From Allodiplogaster sudhausi (lineage: Eukaryota; Nematoda; Chromadorea; Rhabditida; Diplogasteridae), in NCBI GenBank assembly GCA_945643635.1, contig CALZFC010000005.1, positions 5,793,001 through 5,857,000 of the forward strand: a stretch of DNA of 64,000 bases, given 5' to 3'. Position numbers and translations under genes: made by a program. The stretch's first letter is position 1, and each line of letters starts with the position of its first letter. The notes below the pieces were generated by a model. The model was not told the origin of the DNA. It searched no databases and was given only the letters and a program-made list of their open reading frames with translations. Shown one piece after another: positions 36,301 to 48,709 of the stretch.

Positions 36301-37861
36301 AGTGAAAATGACAAAGATTAGCAGTGTAATTGCGTGTGTCAGAGTTTGTTGGAGTCGCGGTCGGAAGATGAAAGAGATCTACGCAGCCAAGTGGAGGCTG
36401 CCACTTCCCTCATGAACCGCGCTGGTCACTTCGACTTCTTCTTCACCGACAGAGATGGAACTCTCAAGAGTTATTCCTGCTCGTACGCTGCCTCCATCCA
36501 GCCTGCGTACTCCGGAGTCATTCAGGTCTCTACCCCCTCCCCCCCCCCCCCTTCCTGATTCCCTTTCTTCTTTACCCGAACAGGCCCAATTTGCTCGTCG
36601 CTGTGCTCAAAGATGTGCAATCCTGACGACAGCCCCGATGCTCCACGTGGGGATCCTGGACGTGTCGACCATCCCTGAAGGGTACTACTACTACGGGGCC
36701 AGCGGGGGACGCGAATGGTATCCTTCACCTTCTCTCTACTGCTCATTCTTCAACGCTCTTATAATTTTCCTCGTTTTTAATCTTTCAATATTTTTATCCG
36801 TCGTTCTTTCAGGTACATTTCTCCTCAGCTCAAATTCAAAGACACTCTCGCGGATCGGCAAGTCCATCTTCTCGATCAAGTACGTTGCTTACATTTCTCT
36901 CCACATCATACAAGAATGAATTTGGCCTTTGATAGCAAAGGTCATTCCATTTGAGGTGTTCGCGAGACTTTCTTCGCTACTGGAAGAGACGGACTTTCAT
37001 CCCTTCACTTGGATCGGCTCTGGTCTGCAGAAACACTACGGCCATGTCACCATTGCATTCCAGGTTTGGAGGGACGAGTTGGTCTTCCTCTCGAGCTATC
37101 TTTAGGATGTCCATGGATCCGTCCCCTCTGAACTGGCTATGCGGCTGAAGAAGAGAGTCGAGGTTATCGTGGATGAGATCGATCCGGCCCGGGAAGCGGT
37201 CACTATCATCTACTCTGCCAGAGACATCAAATGTCTGCTTAAGGTTATCTGGGATAATATTGCTTCAGGCTTCAATTCCCCTTTGAACTCATTTGTTTTA
37301 GTTGTGATATTTTCACTTGCATATGAATCGAAGTGCTATGACAGGGAGTCGAGGATGGCGATATCTTCAACAAAGGAAACGGAATCCGTCTCCTCTGTCA
37401 GAACACCAACTCTACTCTTGAGGTTTGGTTCCTTGTTCCTTCAATTCTACGCTGCTTTATTCCGATGACTTGGCTTGCAGAACAGCACAATTCTGGTGTG
37501 CGGGGACTCAGAGACGGATGTCCCCATGCTGAAAGAATGTCTGATGAGCCCATCAGCAAGGGTTTACACCATTTGGGTGACTCGAGATGAGGAGCTGCAA
37601 AGGAAGGTGGGAGAGAGAGCGAGAAGATGAGAGGAAGCAAAAGAGGGGAGAAGAGAAGAAGTCTTGGCAGGTGCGTCTTATGTGTGAGGAGTTCGCGAAC
37701 GAGAACGTGGTGTTCGTGGACCGGCCTGAGATCCTGCTTGGGGCCATGGCTCAGGCTACGGTAAGAGAGACTTGCCGTCCACGGCAATACACGTAGAGGA
37801 CAGCCAAGCCACTTCCTTCTTGTACATTTCATCCTTTTTAATCGTCTTACAGAGTTTTTGA
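31476..37861 (+). CDS. tps: Trehalose-6-phosphate synthase with HAD-like C-terminal domain
   Basis: Makes trehalose-6-phosphate from UDP-glucose and glucose-6-phosphate (GT20 family); trehalose protects nematodes in stress and desiccation. About 25 exons: 31476-31556, 31600-31753, 31859-31953, 32004-32096, about 32326-32529, 32641-32721, 32769-32948, 33014-33085, 33345-33500, 33660-33809, 33856-33985, 34040-34122, 34243-34398, 34447-34608, 34651-34779, 34936-35076, 36343-36525, 36584-36717, 36813-36879, 36941-37063, 37106-37243, 37345-37422, 37481-37606, 37671-37760, 37853-37861. Catalytic signs: [27 protein letters not shown] and KDGMNLVAKEM. The C-terminal half starts [19 protein letters not shown], a phosphatase-like domain. 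Two introns are GC-AG (after 32721 and 33985). The start of exon 5 is unclear. An AATAAA follows the stop. A single intron (35077-36342) contains the whole ARL3 gene. Confidence 0.94.
33116..33342 (+). repeat. (CT)n block forming the 3' end of a tps intron
   Basis: Four near-identical CT arrays, each closed by TTCTAGTTAT or TCTAGTTAT, occupy most of the intron and run straight into the acceptor TTCAG at 33340-33344. They act in effect as an oversized polypyrimidine tract with several internal TAG decoys. Confidence 0.8.
34800..34855. repeat. ACATATGT-type palindromic microsatellite
   Basis: Alternating TATGTA/TACATA units in a tps intron. The same type recurs at about 35103-35166, 40918-40970 and 16008-16030, always in introns, plus a (TA)n-rich relative near 870-925. 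Confidence 0.75.
35479..36039 (+). CDS. arl-3: ARL3 small GTPase, intronless and nested in a tps intron
   Basis: Arf-like GTPase that, when GTP-bound, releases lipidated cargo from PDE6D and UNC119, notably into cilia. One open exon of 186 residues. [10 protein letters not shown] gives the amphipathic N-terminal helix with Gly2. The P-loop is GLDNAGKT. Switch I/interswitch includes [11 protein letters not shown] and switch [21 protein letters not shown] is the guanine-specificity motif. The length matches ARL3 (182 in humans). Both start and stop lie between tps exons 16 and 17 on the same strand. I recall C. elegans arl-3 and tps-2 as neighbouring genes on one cosmid; this needs checking. 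Confidence 0.96.
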   Translation: MGLLDLVKSFKSTTGKEIRILLLGLDNAGKTTLLRHLSSEDTTHVTPTKGFNVKSVVSAGISLNVWDIGGQRSIRPYWANYFAGSDAVIYVVDSCDRRRFDETSLELFDLLDEHKLVGVPVLVLANKQDMASSATAAEISAAIGLTRIRDRHWQIQPCVATTGEGVEEGIKWLANTIKQRSGQLGS

Positions 37862-38429
37862 CATGTAAATAAAGATATTGATAGGGATATGCCATGGTTA
37901 ACGTTTAGATAAAGTGAATTTAACATTGACGAGCTCAAACGAAATATTCAAAAAGATTAACGTTGAAACAAAGTATGATGCATGAAAAGTGGATTATATT
38001 GGAATGGAATTAGGAACGATTGCACTTTGTTAATCTCGTGAGGTCACCAGGAGAAAGCATGCACAGATATGTCTCTTCTGGAATTCAGGATGAAATCAGG
38101 ATATCGTGTCTGGGCAGACAGAGATAATCGAGGAAGTAAATCTGCGGATCACAAGCAAAAGTTACAAAGCCATCAGGTGAATTGGAACACAAGTGCATTT
38201 CTTTGTTGACTGAAAGAGAAATGAGAGACAAGAATGGAAAAGAAGAGAGAGGAGAGTGGAGTAGTAAAAAGAGGAAAGTTAGTGAAAGGAGGAAGTTGAA
38301 CGGATTAGAAGGAGGAGCCTCACTCGCCCCAATAACCACTGTATTTCAACAGCATTTACTGATATAGCAAAAGAGGAGGAAAGAGAAGATTGGCATACAC
38401 AAGGAAGACTCTTCTTGCTCCAGCGACAG

Positions 38430-39747
38430 ATGCTTTCTCTCTTGCTCTTCGCATTCTGGTTTCTCCTCGTTTCTGGTAGAACTATTTTAAATTGTCCTTA
38501 CTCAGTTTTTCTAATTGTGACTAATATATGTTAAGGGAGTAAAGATAGCGAACTTTCTCTGACATCCAAGCTTGCGGCCATGGAGAAGATTCGAATAGGA
38601 GAAGAGACGTTCACGTCCCTCCGTCGTCTCCACTACGTGTGGTACGTCCACTCCGTCAAGGCTCTCCTCGTCCAACTCTCTAAGAAGATCCTCCCCACTC
38701 TCAGTCAAGGTCAGTTCAGCAATCACTCCTTCTTCTTCTCTATTTCTCTACAGATGCACGTCGTGAGTTCGAGTTGTGTCTCAAGTCGATTGAAGAGAAG
38801 ACTGACGTTGTCCGTTCGAGCCGTTGTCTTGTTCAAGCCAGGAGAAACGCCAAACTTCTGTTAGCAGAAACTGTACACTCTTTCACTAAATCTTTGACCA
38901 AGGAGCTGTGATTTATGGTCGATTGTAAGAGGCAAACTAATTAAGCGGGCGAGCAGCCATGGAGAAGAAGGAGAAGAAAAGAGAACCGTCTTCACTCAGA
39001 AGGAAAGGAAAACATGGAATGGAAAACGACATCACAAAGAAGAAGAAGAGAATGGAGAGAGAGCGAAGCAGCCGAGCACTCCTACTACGACACTTCATGT
39101 TTTGGAATAGGCAGAAGTTACAGGTTTCGAACTGAATTCTCAGTATTTCTTGAACTCGCTCTCTCTCTCTCACACTTTTTCTTTCTGAATTGACAATGGA
39201 TTACAGGAAGATGAGAGGAAGAAGAGAGTGAAGAGAAGTGAATATCGTCTTGTGCGTAAGTTCGAGAAGGAGAGTCCCTTCCGAGTAAGTATTTCGATTC
39301 CAGTGTGGGGGTTTGAAATGGTTAATTTTGGGGTCAAAATTTTAAAAAAAGTGCTTTTAGAAAGGCACTTTTAGTTACGAATAATGACAGAGTGATTTTA
39401 AGATAAGAACAATGAGCGAGTCGCCTCCTCTTCTGACTCCGAGTTCGTCGCCGATTCAGACTATTTCTCGGTCCATTCTCAGCCTCTTTCGTCCAGAACA
39501 GGCACAGAGCAGAGAACCCTGGACAAGGACGTACAGAAAGCTTCTACAATTCAAGGTTTTAAACTCTTCTTTTAAATCAGATTTCACAGTTGAATCACGT
39601 TAATCAGGGAGGCCAAAGTAATTTTTTTGTTCTCTCTATCCATTTCTATATCTCTGTATCTCATTTCTCTCTCTCCCTCTCTCTCTCCCTCTCTCTCACC
39701 CTCTCTCTCTCCCTCTCTCTCCCTCTCCCTCTCTCTCCCTCTCTCTG

Positions 39748-39783
<36 letters not shown>

Positions 39784-41622
39784 AGAAAGCAATGGATGGT
39801 CGTGACACCGTCCGTGCTCATGCGATGTATGACCTGCCAATGGACGAGCTGGTGCTGGGCAGTGAGGTGAATTGGGATGAATTGAATGCCGAAAGCAAGC
39901 GTCGTCTTTGCAGGACCTGCCTCGTGCCAAAGCCGAACCCTCCAGATCTGCTTTTCCCGCATTCCTGACTGGTATGCATGCTATTCGAGTAACTCATGCC
40001 ATATCTCCTAATTCAAGGTTCTTCTCCACTCGTAAAATCAGCTTTCGATTTGGCTTCTGCAATCCACTCACATTCCTCGAAAGCGGGAAAAGAATCAAAT
40101 GTGAAACTGCTCTCGCCTCGCTTTGCCCCTCTCATGCCTGAGGTTTTTTCCCCTCTTTGTCTCGTCCTTACTCTGCATCACACTCTCTCCCACTCTTCCT
40201 TCTTCTGTATTCCCAGTCTCCATCACACTCTCCCTCTCTTTCTCCTTCTGTCTCCACACTCCAGGTCACACTATCTCCATCACTCCATCATTTGCTCGTC
40301 TTATACGGCATTATATTATCTCTCACTATTTTCGTATTCAGACAAACGGAGAAGGTATCTTTTCGCCTTCTTTGCTTGCTTTCTACAAGGATGAAGCTGA
40401 GGAACAGATTGCTCCGCTCCCTCAGGTTTTACATAGAGGAGAATATATAAATTATTTCAAATACGATTTATTTATTATTCACCGATACTGAATTCCTAGT
40501 CACACGAAATTTGTTTAATTCGTTTCAGCTAATAGATCAGACTGGGATAAACAAGAAGGACGCCGAAAGTGTTATGGAAGTGATTATGGAAGTTTCCGGT
40601 GCTAGGGCAACTGTTGAAGAGGCTTTCAAGGTATTATTTATGTACATAGATATAACAAGAAGACACAAACAGAGAGCAGTTCAGAAGATATTAGCACATT
40701 TTTAACTATTCAGACTCTGCGTGAACTGAATATTCTGGGTCTTGACGGAGACGTTGTCGATGCAACGAAAAGAGTGGAATCGGTGTTTGGCGAGCTGGAA
40801 AAGTCACTGAGCAGAAGACAGAAGAGACATCTCAAGGAACATCTCTTCGCCTTTCTCCATCCACATCAAATGAAAGAACTTTACGATAAGCATGGTATAA
40901 AAAGAACTAAATTATTCTAACGTACATACATATTTATGTATGTACATACATGCATACATATGTATGTTCCTCGATGTCAAAAGACGCAATATCCTTGATT
41001 TTAGGGATGAAGCCAGAACACGACGCGGACTTCGAATTGTCTTCGTATGGCTCTCTCCACCCTTCGGAGAGAGAAGAAGCCCTGTGGCTGCGTGTCCACT
41101 CCATTGCCAACAACGAGGTGTGCCCCCCTGCCCTCTCCTCCCCCCTCCCTTCCTCTTCTTGCAGACCGACCATCGCTTGCGTCGCCAGGTCTCAGTGTTG
41201 GCTCCGACCGTTCTCTCTCCGTATATGTTCTCTCCAGTGACCGGCCTGGCCATCCTTGGTCCCGTGATTCTTTCTCCTTCTCTGTTCTCTCCTCTCCTCC
41301 TGAACCCTGCCGTCCTCTCTCCCTATGTGTTCTCTCCCGCAGTAGGAATGCCCTTTATCCTCTCCCTTATCTCTTATCCCCCTATGTCATGTCTCCGATG
41401 GTCATGGCCCCCTTCATTCTGAATCCCTATGTGTTATCCCCGAATGTGCTGAACCCTTATGTGCTGAGTCCGTTGATCCTCAGCCCCCTTGTGCTTTGCC
41501 CGGATGTCTTATCTCCGATGGTTCTGGGGGGTGCGATTCTCTCTCCTTCAGTTGCTTCCCCTAACATCCTTTCTAAAAGTACACTTATGGCCAGCGTACT
41601 CTCTCCTTCTTTCTTATCATGA
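38430..41622 (+). CDS. MLT-10-like moulting-cycle protein (DUF644 family), one frameshift
   Basis: Secreted nematode protein of the MLT-10 family, needed for cuticle remodelling in moulting. Exons: 38430-38475, 38536-38709, 38754-38907, 38946-39123, 39207-39284, 39408-39555, 39790-39866, 39914-39971, 40018-40142, 40342-40425, 40529-40630, 40714-40894, 41005-41117, 41165-41622. The signal peptide is MLSLLLFAFWFLLVSG. Family blocks: KLLSPRFAPLMPE, GIFSPSLLAFYKDEAEE, VMEVIMEVSGARATVEEAFK and LGLDGDVVDATKRVES. The last exon is a long array of hydrophobic (V/I)LSPxV repeats ending ASVLSPSFLS. Inside it the frame breaks at the CCC at 41364-41366, where one more C restores it. Intact length would be about 658 residues. 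The join at 39555/39790 is the weakest. Confidence 0.88.
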
Positions 41623-41839
41623 GTACTCTCCACGACTTTCCCATTACGTGTCTCTTCCCTTCTTATCACGAGGTATTCACGAGGTACAAATAGTACAAGC
41701 ACTGCATTTGTTTGGGTTTTTTTGTTGTAATTGTCGTTACGACCGCCTAGCCTCTGTAGGTGTTACTGGTTTCATTAAGTGTATGTTTTAGTCTTGTATC
41801 CGCCTTTGGTTTTACTTTATTTTTTCTACTTGAAATATA

Positions 41840-42125
41840 TTATTTACAGCAAAAAGAGAGTTCGAACGCATAGAGTTGGTCATAGGTGTCGACGTGAAGA
41901 GAAGAATCTCCAGCACTTCCGAGATGGATGAGAGGAACTCCCTTCGAGTCACGCATCCCCGGACTCAGCTCGAGGGGAACTGACAACTTCAGGCGAGAAC
42001 CATTGAACCCAGCCGGACACGAGCCAAGCGATGACATCACGCAGTAGCTGCCGGCTGGCCAGTCACTCTTCCTTTCCGATGGCACTGGAGCTGCAAGTTG
42101 AGATGTGGAGGGAAAGCGAGAGAGG

Positions 42126-42171
<46 letters not shown>

Positions 42172-42299
42172 TGAGAAGGAAGACACGGATGGTGCTCTTA
42201 AAGAATGAGTGGCAACTAACCGCTAAGGGCAAAGAAGAATGGCCAGGCAATCAACAGGAAAGTTATCCGCGCGAAAGGACACTTTATTGATGCCATCAT
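41840..42299 (-). CDS. Small secreted ApeC (apextrin-C-like) domain protein
   Basis: Two exons on the minus strand, 42221-42299 and 41840-42090, give about 109 residues. Residues 1-26 form a signal sequence (ARITFLLIAWPFFFALSG). The rest is one compact domain starting DWPAGSYCVMSSLGSCPAGF and ending TYDQLYAFELSFCCK. This W-P-x-G-x-Y-C..CP.GF and C-terminal CC(R/K) pattern matches the ApeC domain found in marine invertebrate apextrins and some ecdysozoan proteins. Its role is unknown here; in other animals ApeC proteins bind microbial peptidoglycan. Convergent with the MLT-10-like gene (217 bp between stops). The first of two adjacent ATGs was taken as start. Confidence 0.68.
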
Positions 42300-43348
42300 G
42301 AGGAATGAGAAGAAGTTATGAATGGTCGGAAGCTTCTTTTCCTTTCTCCGTCTGTGTCGTCTCTCTTCCTTTCACTGTCTGTGTCTTCTTTTGCTGGCTC
42401 TTCTTTATTTCTCCTTCTCTTATCGTTGAAGACGAGTGAAAGCAGTAAATTGCTGCCACTGCTTTTCTTTTTCTGCTCGATTTATTGACTGAGCAGACAT
42501 CCTGAACACGGCAATGCAAAAACGATTCGATCAGAGTAGTAAGGTAGATATCAAGACATCAAATCTAACAAGCAGAAAATAAAGAGCCAAAATTGTTTTT
42601 ACTCACATCGAAGAGTTTAAATTCTCTGAAATATTGAAAAGAAAATGAGGCAGGAAAGGTGAAGTAACTAAAATTGCATTTTCTGACATGAACATTTATT
42701 TAATGTAATTGTGAATTGAACTTGTAAGGTTTCAAAGGGTGCAGAAGAGTTGAATCCCTAACTAAACATTATACTTATCAGCAGAACGTGATAATGCAAG
42801 GCGGACTATCACATGGAAGTGAGCGATCGACGGGCAACGGCGATTGTTCCAAGTGGGCAATGAAGATTATGAACAGCTTGTCCCGGCCAGCCAAACGCGT
42901 TCTACGGTAGCAGCAGCGATGGATTGGATTTCAGGATGATCGAGGATGAGCAGGACGAACAATTTGACAAGACAGCGAATCAAACTGTGAGCTCCGTGGC
43001 AATCTCCGTGCCAAACTGTATACACTCATGTTTAAAAGTTTCTATCGGGTTTACGTCTCCGCGATTTCTAATCTTAACTAATTAGTACGAATGGATTGTT
43101 CACTGAAAAAAAAAATGTATTTTTCACGTTAGCGTGCCTTAAAATCTTTTGCCAATGGGGAGGAAAACTTGTAGAAGAAAATGGTTTGTCTTGGAAACGC
43201 GCGATGCTTTTTTTCGCTTTCACTACTTCTATTTTTTTGTCTCACCTTCATTCTTCTTCATTATCGTTGTCTTCTCTTCTTTTCCTCACTGCGATCTTCT
43301 CTCTCTCTTTCCATCATTTAAGCAATTCCCGCGTTTCCTATCTCTCTC

Positions 43349-43392
<44 letters not shown>

Positions 43393-43495
43393 CTTTATCG
43401 CTCTCTCTCTCTTATCTTTATCTCTATCTCTCTCTCTCTCTCTCTTATCTTTATCTCTCTCTCTCTATCTCTCTCTCTCTCTATCTCTCTCTCTA

Positions 43496-43536
<41 letters not shown>

Positions 43537-44109
43537 AATCACATTCTCTCACAACTGATGATCCAACTTCGCCTTTCCTCTATTTTTTCCTGCTTTATCT
43601 GCTACGTAATTCGTGGGCTCTCGAACTTGATAAGAAACTCTGGCCGTAGGATCAGAAAAGATTTAGAGGAATGGAGAGAACACAAGAGGGAAGGCAAAGA
43701 ATGTAGAGAGAAAGAGAGAAAGAGAGAAGGAGAGAAAGAGAATTGAAGAAAAGGGACTGCCTTTCCAGAGTGGAAGTGCCACTCATTCCAAGGAATGCCT
43801 CCGGCATTTCCAGTCCTAGCCCTTCCCTCCTGCCTATGCAATGCATTCTCGTTGCGAAATCATTAGTGTTTCACTGAAAAGATATTGGTATCATTAGAAC
43901 GACCCTTAATTTTTATTTTCCAAAGGAAATTTTAATTAACTTCCTACCATTTTGCAACTCGAATTTATTATGCGTGTCCCATTTGAACGATATCCAAGGT
44001 TGTTTTCTTAACAATTAACTCGCCTATTGGTAGAATATGTAAATATGACCGAGACAATACATTTTCCCTTTGCATTCCGAATTAATCGGTATGATCTTTA
44101 GGAAATCTA
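42300..44109. other. Gene-free stretch with a CT/TATC microsatellite
   Basis: No supported gene in 1.8 kb. About 43340-43535 is (CT)n interrupted by regular TTATCTTTATC inserts, giving long Ser/Leu frames without meaning. 43660-43745 is GA-rich. Confidence 0.6.
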
Positions 44110-45796
44110 ATGAAGTCTTACTTAATCCTCTACACCGTCATATTTTTGCTCATCACTTGTTCGGAAGCTGAAAGAGACAGAGTTAGAAACCCTCTCTATC
44201 ACACCTTCAGTCACTATTTTATTCATCTTTCTAACTGATATCTCGATGACACAAGAACGCCATCAAATGCAATGTTGTATTGGGAGTCTTCAGACGGGAT
44301 GCTTCAACTACATAGACTGCCTGGAGCAAGCGCAGAGACAATTCAAGGGCTGCGCGGGGGAACTGCCATGGCTCTGGCTTTGGAGAGGGGATCTCGGCTC
44401 TTCCCAACTCTCATGCAGACTCGTTCTCATATTCTCCTCGCGTGCCAGGGTCTGTTAACTTTGAGCATGTTTATGTATAAAATTATCTATATTTACATAC
44501 TATTAGCAATTAAAATAAATTTCTAAGCAAAATTCAAGAGAACTCGTCTTAAGCAAGTTGATAACAATTTAGAAAAGATGAGGAAGGAAGAACTTGACTT
44601 CGACACTCTGCAAACACTCGTAAACGAGGACTCGAGGGAATGCTTTGAAAAGATGGGCGATGTCATTGTCGAAGAGAGACAGGTAAGCAGAGAAAGAGGG
44701 AACGAAGAGAGACAGGTAACCAGAGAAAGAGAGAACGAAGAGAGACAGGTAAGCAGAGAAAGAGAGAACGAAGAGAGACAGGTAAGCAGAGAAAGAGAGA
44801 ACGAAGAGAGACAGGTAAGCAGAGAAAGAGAGAACGAAGAGAGACAGGTAAGCAGAGAAAGAGAGAACGAAGAGAGACAGGTAACCAGAGAAAGAGAGAA
44901 CGAAGAGAGACAGGTAACCAGAGAAAGAGAGAACGAAGAGAGACAGGTAACCAGAGAAAGAGAGACAGGTAACCAGAGAAAGGGAGAACGAAGAGAGACA
45001 GGTAACCAGAGAAAGAGAGAACGAAAAGAGACAGGTAACCAGAGAAAGAGAGAACGAAGAGAGACAGGTAACCAGAGAAAGAGAGAACGAAGAGAGACAG
45101 GTAACCAGAGAAAGAGAGAACGAAGAGAGACAGGTAACCAGAGAAAGAGAGAACGAAGAGAGACAGGTAACCAGAGAAAGGGAGAACGAAGAGAGACAGG
45201 TAACCAGAGAAAGAGAGAACGAAGAGAGACAGATAACGAGAGAAAGAGAGAACGAAGAGAGACAGGTAACCAGAGAAAGAGAGAACGAAGAGAGCTTCAA
45301 GAGAGCAATGATTAAACCATATCTTTGCCTCCTTCTTTCCCTGTCTTCATTTTAGATGCATACGGGGTGAGGAAGCTGTGCATTCGATCGGGGATTTCCT
45401 TGCGCAGTTATCCTTGCTGTCATTTTGCACACATTATTCCTGTCTGAGCCTTTCACATTCAGTCTCTCAACTCCTCTCTTTCTCTCTCATTCTCTTTATT
45501 GTTCTTCTCACTCACGATCTCTCCATATCAAACTGATAACAACTATGACAGATAGTATATGTTCGAACTGATAATAATATGTAAAGTCAAGGATGTGGAG
45601 AATGAAATATTGCCACGCTTATTTTCATCAAAAGCAATGTTCTCTTGATCTCGATCACCTTGGTTCATTTTATTTTCGTTAAGGCGACACGGCATTTCCT
45701 ATTATGAGCAAAGGAAAATGTGAAACAGCTAATGTCATATTATGGAAAATGAATGTAGTACAAGTACAGTTCTTGCTCAAAAGGAAGGAAATAAAT

Positions 45797-45832
<36 letters not shown>

Positions 45833-46016
45833 AGGAAAAGAGTGAATGTTAAGGAGCCCTGCGAGTACCCGGTGCAGCCCCTTCGCACGCCTGCGCCTGC
45901 CTCATTGGAGTGTCTCGTGCACTTTCAACAAGACAGACACAGATGCGAGCTGCTGCTACGCTGCTGTCCCGAACACAATGCGTACATCTCTAACTATCTT
46001 TTCTCTCTGCCTTTTT

Positions 46017-46055
<39 letters not shown>

Positions 46056-48663
46056 CGAACTGCCAACTGATATGAATTCAGATGCGCAGAGAGAATGAAC
46101 GCCCTCTCCGTGGCATTCCAACTCGCTCGCAACAAATGTCCGAATATATCTCTCTTCTTCCTTTCTGCTTTGTTCCTTTCATTCAACAGTTTTTTTCTTC
46201 ACAGAAGTAATGCTGACTAAGTAGGTATATAAAACAGCTATATAGAACCACTAATTTTTTTCAGCTCGCGAGATTTCTGAGAAGATGATGCAATGCGTGG
46301 CTGAGGAAGACGTAAATGAGAGAGAAGAACGGAAGAAAGAAGAGAAAGAAGAAGAGAAGCCACTCAGAGAAGTTGAAGAGGACAAGGAGGAGGAAGAAAC
46401 GATTGAAGGAGCCGAGACGATTAAGGAGTTCAAGAAGGTAGGAACAGAGAGGGATGAGATTGAGAAGAGATGAACAATGCTTGCAGATTGAAAAAGAGGT
46501 CAGCCTGGAGAGAGCGAAGAAGGAAGCAACGCAGACCGTTTTCACTCCGAATCCCACGCACTTCTGGACGCCAGCCAAGATTGCCAAGCTGAACAGAGAG
46601 TTGACAGAGAAGGCCGGGGGGGAGAGAGTGGAAGAAGAGGAAACAACTGCAGGGCCTGTAGAAGAGGCAAGTCAGGCAGGGTTGAAGCAGGGCGGGATTC
46701 GAAGAGGATTACAGGAAACAACGGAAGGAACAGGCAGACCGGCCAAGTTACTCGTGGATGGTGGCCTTCCATTTGGAAGACCAGACAAGGCTATGAAGGA
46801 GAGAATCAGAAAGAGACTCCAACTCACTCCTTCTGCTCTTCTCGATAAGAATAGAGATGCATTCATGAAGAACTTTGACCGTCTACGCAAGCAAATGGAA
46901 CACGCAGAAAGTGAAAATGTCTGTTACTATCTATATTAATTGCAAACTTTTTAATGGGAATTGGATGAGGTACAATTAAGAGAGATGAGACAGAAGAGGA
47001 AGAGGACGAAGAGGAGATCTCGGGAGAGAGAAAAGTCGCCATTGTAAAGTTCCTACTCGAAAATGCAGATATCGCCACGACTGAAAAGATTGTAACAATG
47101 CTCACGGCAGGAGATATCAAGGTCCTATTTTCATTCCTTTTTCTTTCTATTCTCTTCTTTTGCCCCTTTTAATATCACTATCATCAAAGAAAGTGTAAAA
47201 TTAGACTGAAAAAGACAGGGGACATTTCCGTTTCAGGGACTTATGGAAATGGAGAAAGAAGAGAAGCAGAGACGATTCATCTCCGGAAAAGCAGTTATCC
47301 ATGCGTTGCCTGCAGAGGAAGAGTCTGCTGAGAATGAGGTTTGAAAACTAAAGCAGACGGGCAGATCGAGAGAAAAAAAAGAAGAGGAAACGGGAGAGGG
47401 GAGAAAGAGGAGAGAATAGAGATAGGAAAGAGAAAGAGAAGAGAGAAGGAGAGAACTAAGAAAGAGAGAGCAGGGAGATACAAAAGGGAGGAGAGAGATG
47501 TTTTTTTTTGAAGGAGCTGCCGCGTCGGGAGGCGAAACTGGATCAGGCGATACAGAAGACTCTGGAGAGAGTGAGCAGCGACCACAAGGAACAGAAGATG
47601 ATCCTCATGAAAAACATCAAGACTGCCCTGGCCGACCAGAAACACAGCATGGCCAAGATGGCTCATGCCCTCGCTCAGTCTGTCTCTTCCAGAGTGGTCA
47701 GTGGGAGAGAGAGATACAGAGTCAGAGAGATAGAGTGGGAGGGAGAGAGAGACCGAGATAAAGTGGGAGGGATGGCGAGAGTGGGACAGACAGGGAGATA
47801 TAGTGAGAGAGAGAGATAAAGTGGGAGGGAGGGAGGGTGAGGGAGGGAAGGAGGGGGAGGGAGGGAGGGAGAGAGTGGGAGGGAGAGAGTGGGAGGGAGA
47901 AAGAGATAGAGAGAGGGAGAGAGGGGGAGAGAGAGACAGAGATAAAGTTGGAGGGGGGAAGAGACTGGGAGGGAGGAAGAGAGTGGGAGGGAGAGAGTCA
48001 GAGAGATAGAGTGGGAGAGAGGAAAAGACACATAGAGTGGTAGGGAGAGGTGGACAGAGAGATATGGAGGGAGAGAGAGCGAGAGAGAGAGAGAGAGAGA
48101 GAGAGAAAGGGTGTGAGGGGATCATACTAATTGAAGGAGGTGTCGAGTCCGTCGACTGTTGTGGAAGCAGAAGAGGAGCGACTGAACAGGAAAGAAGCGA
48201 GACTCAGTGAGGAACTCGCCCAGAGAATCGGCCTCGAGCAACAATTCCAAGCAGTGAAGGAGCCACTGACTACTCAGTTGCCCCCTTCCACGCTCTCCTC
48301 CTCCCCCCTCTCCATCCCACGCCCCCTTCCACCCTCTCCCCCTCACCCCCTCCATCGCCCTCTACTCTGCCATCCACAACTCAACCCTCCACTTCCCCTT
48401 CTACTTTCTCTCCGTCTCTGCCTCGACTCCGAAGGAAGAGCAAGAACTCGACTGAGGATGACTACTTCTGCACTGCCTTCTCGCAGTGCGAAGCCATTGT
48501 TTGGGAGTATCAGACTAGATGTGACCGCAAGTTCAACCCAATCACTGTAACATTCGGTCAGTCAACGTGAGAGATAGAGGGAGAAGGAGAGAAAGAGAGA
48601 GAGGGAGAGAGAGAGAAGGTGAGAGAGAGAAGGAGAGACAGACAGAAGGAGAGGGAGCGAGAA

Positions 48664-48709
<46 letters not shown>

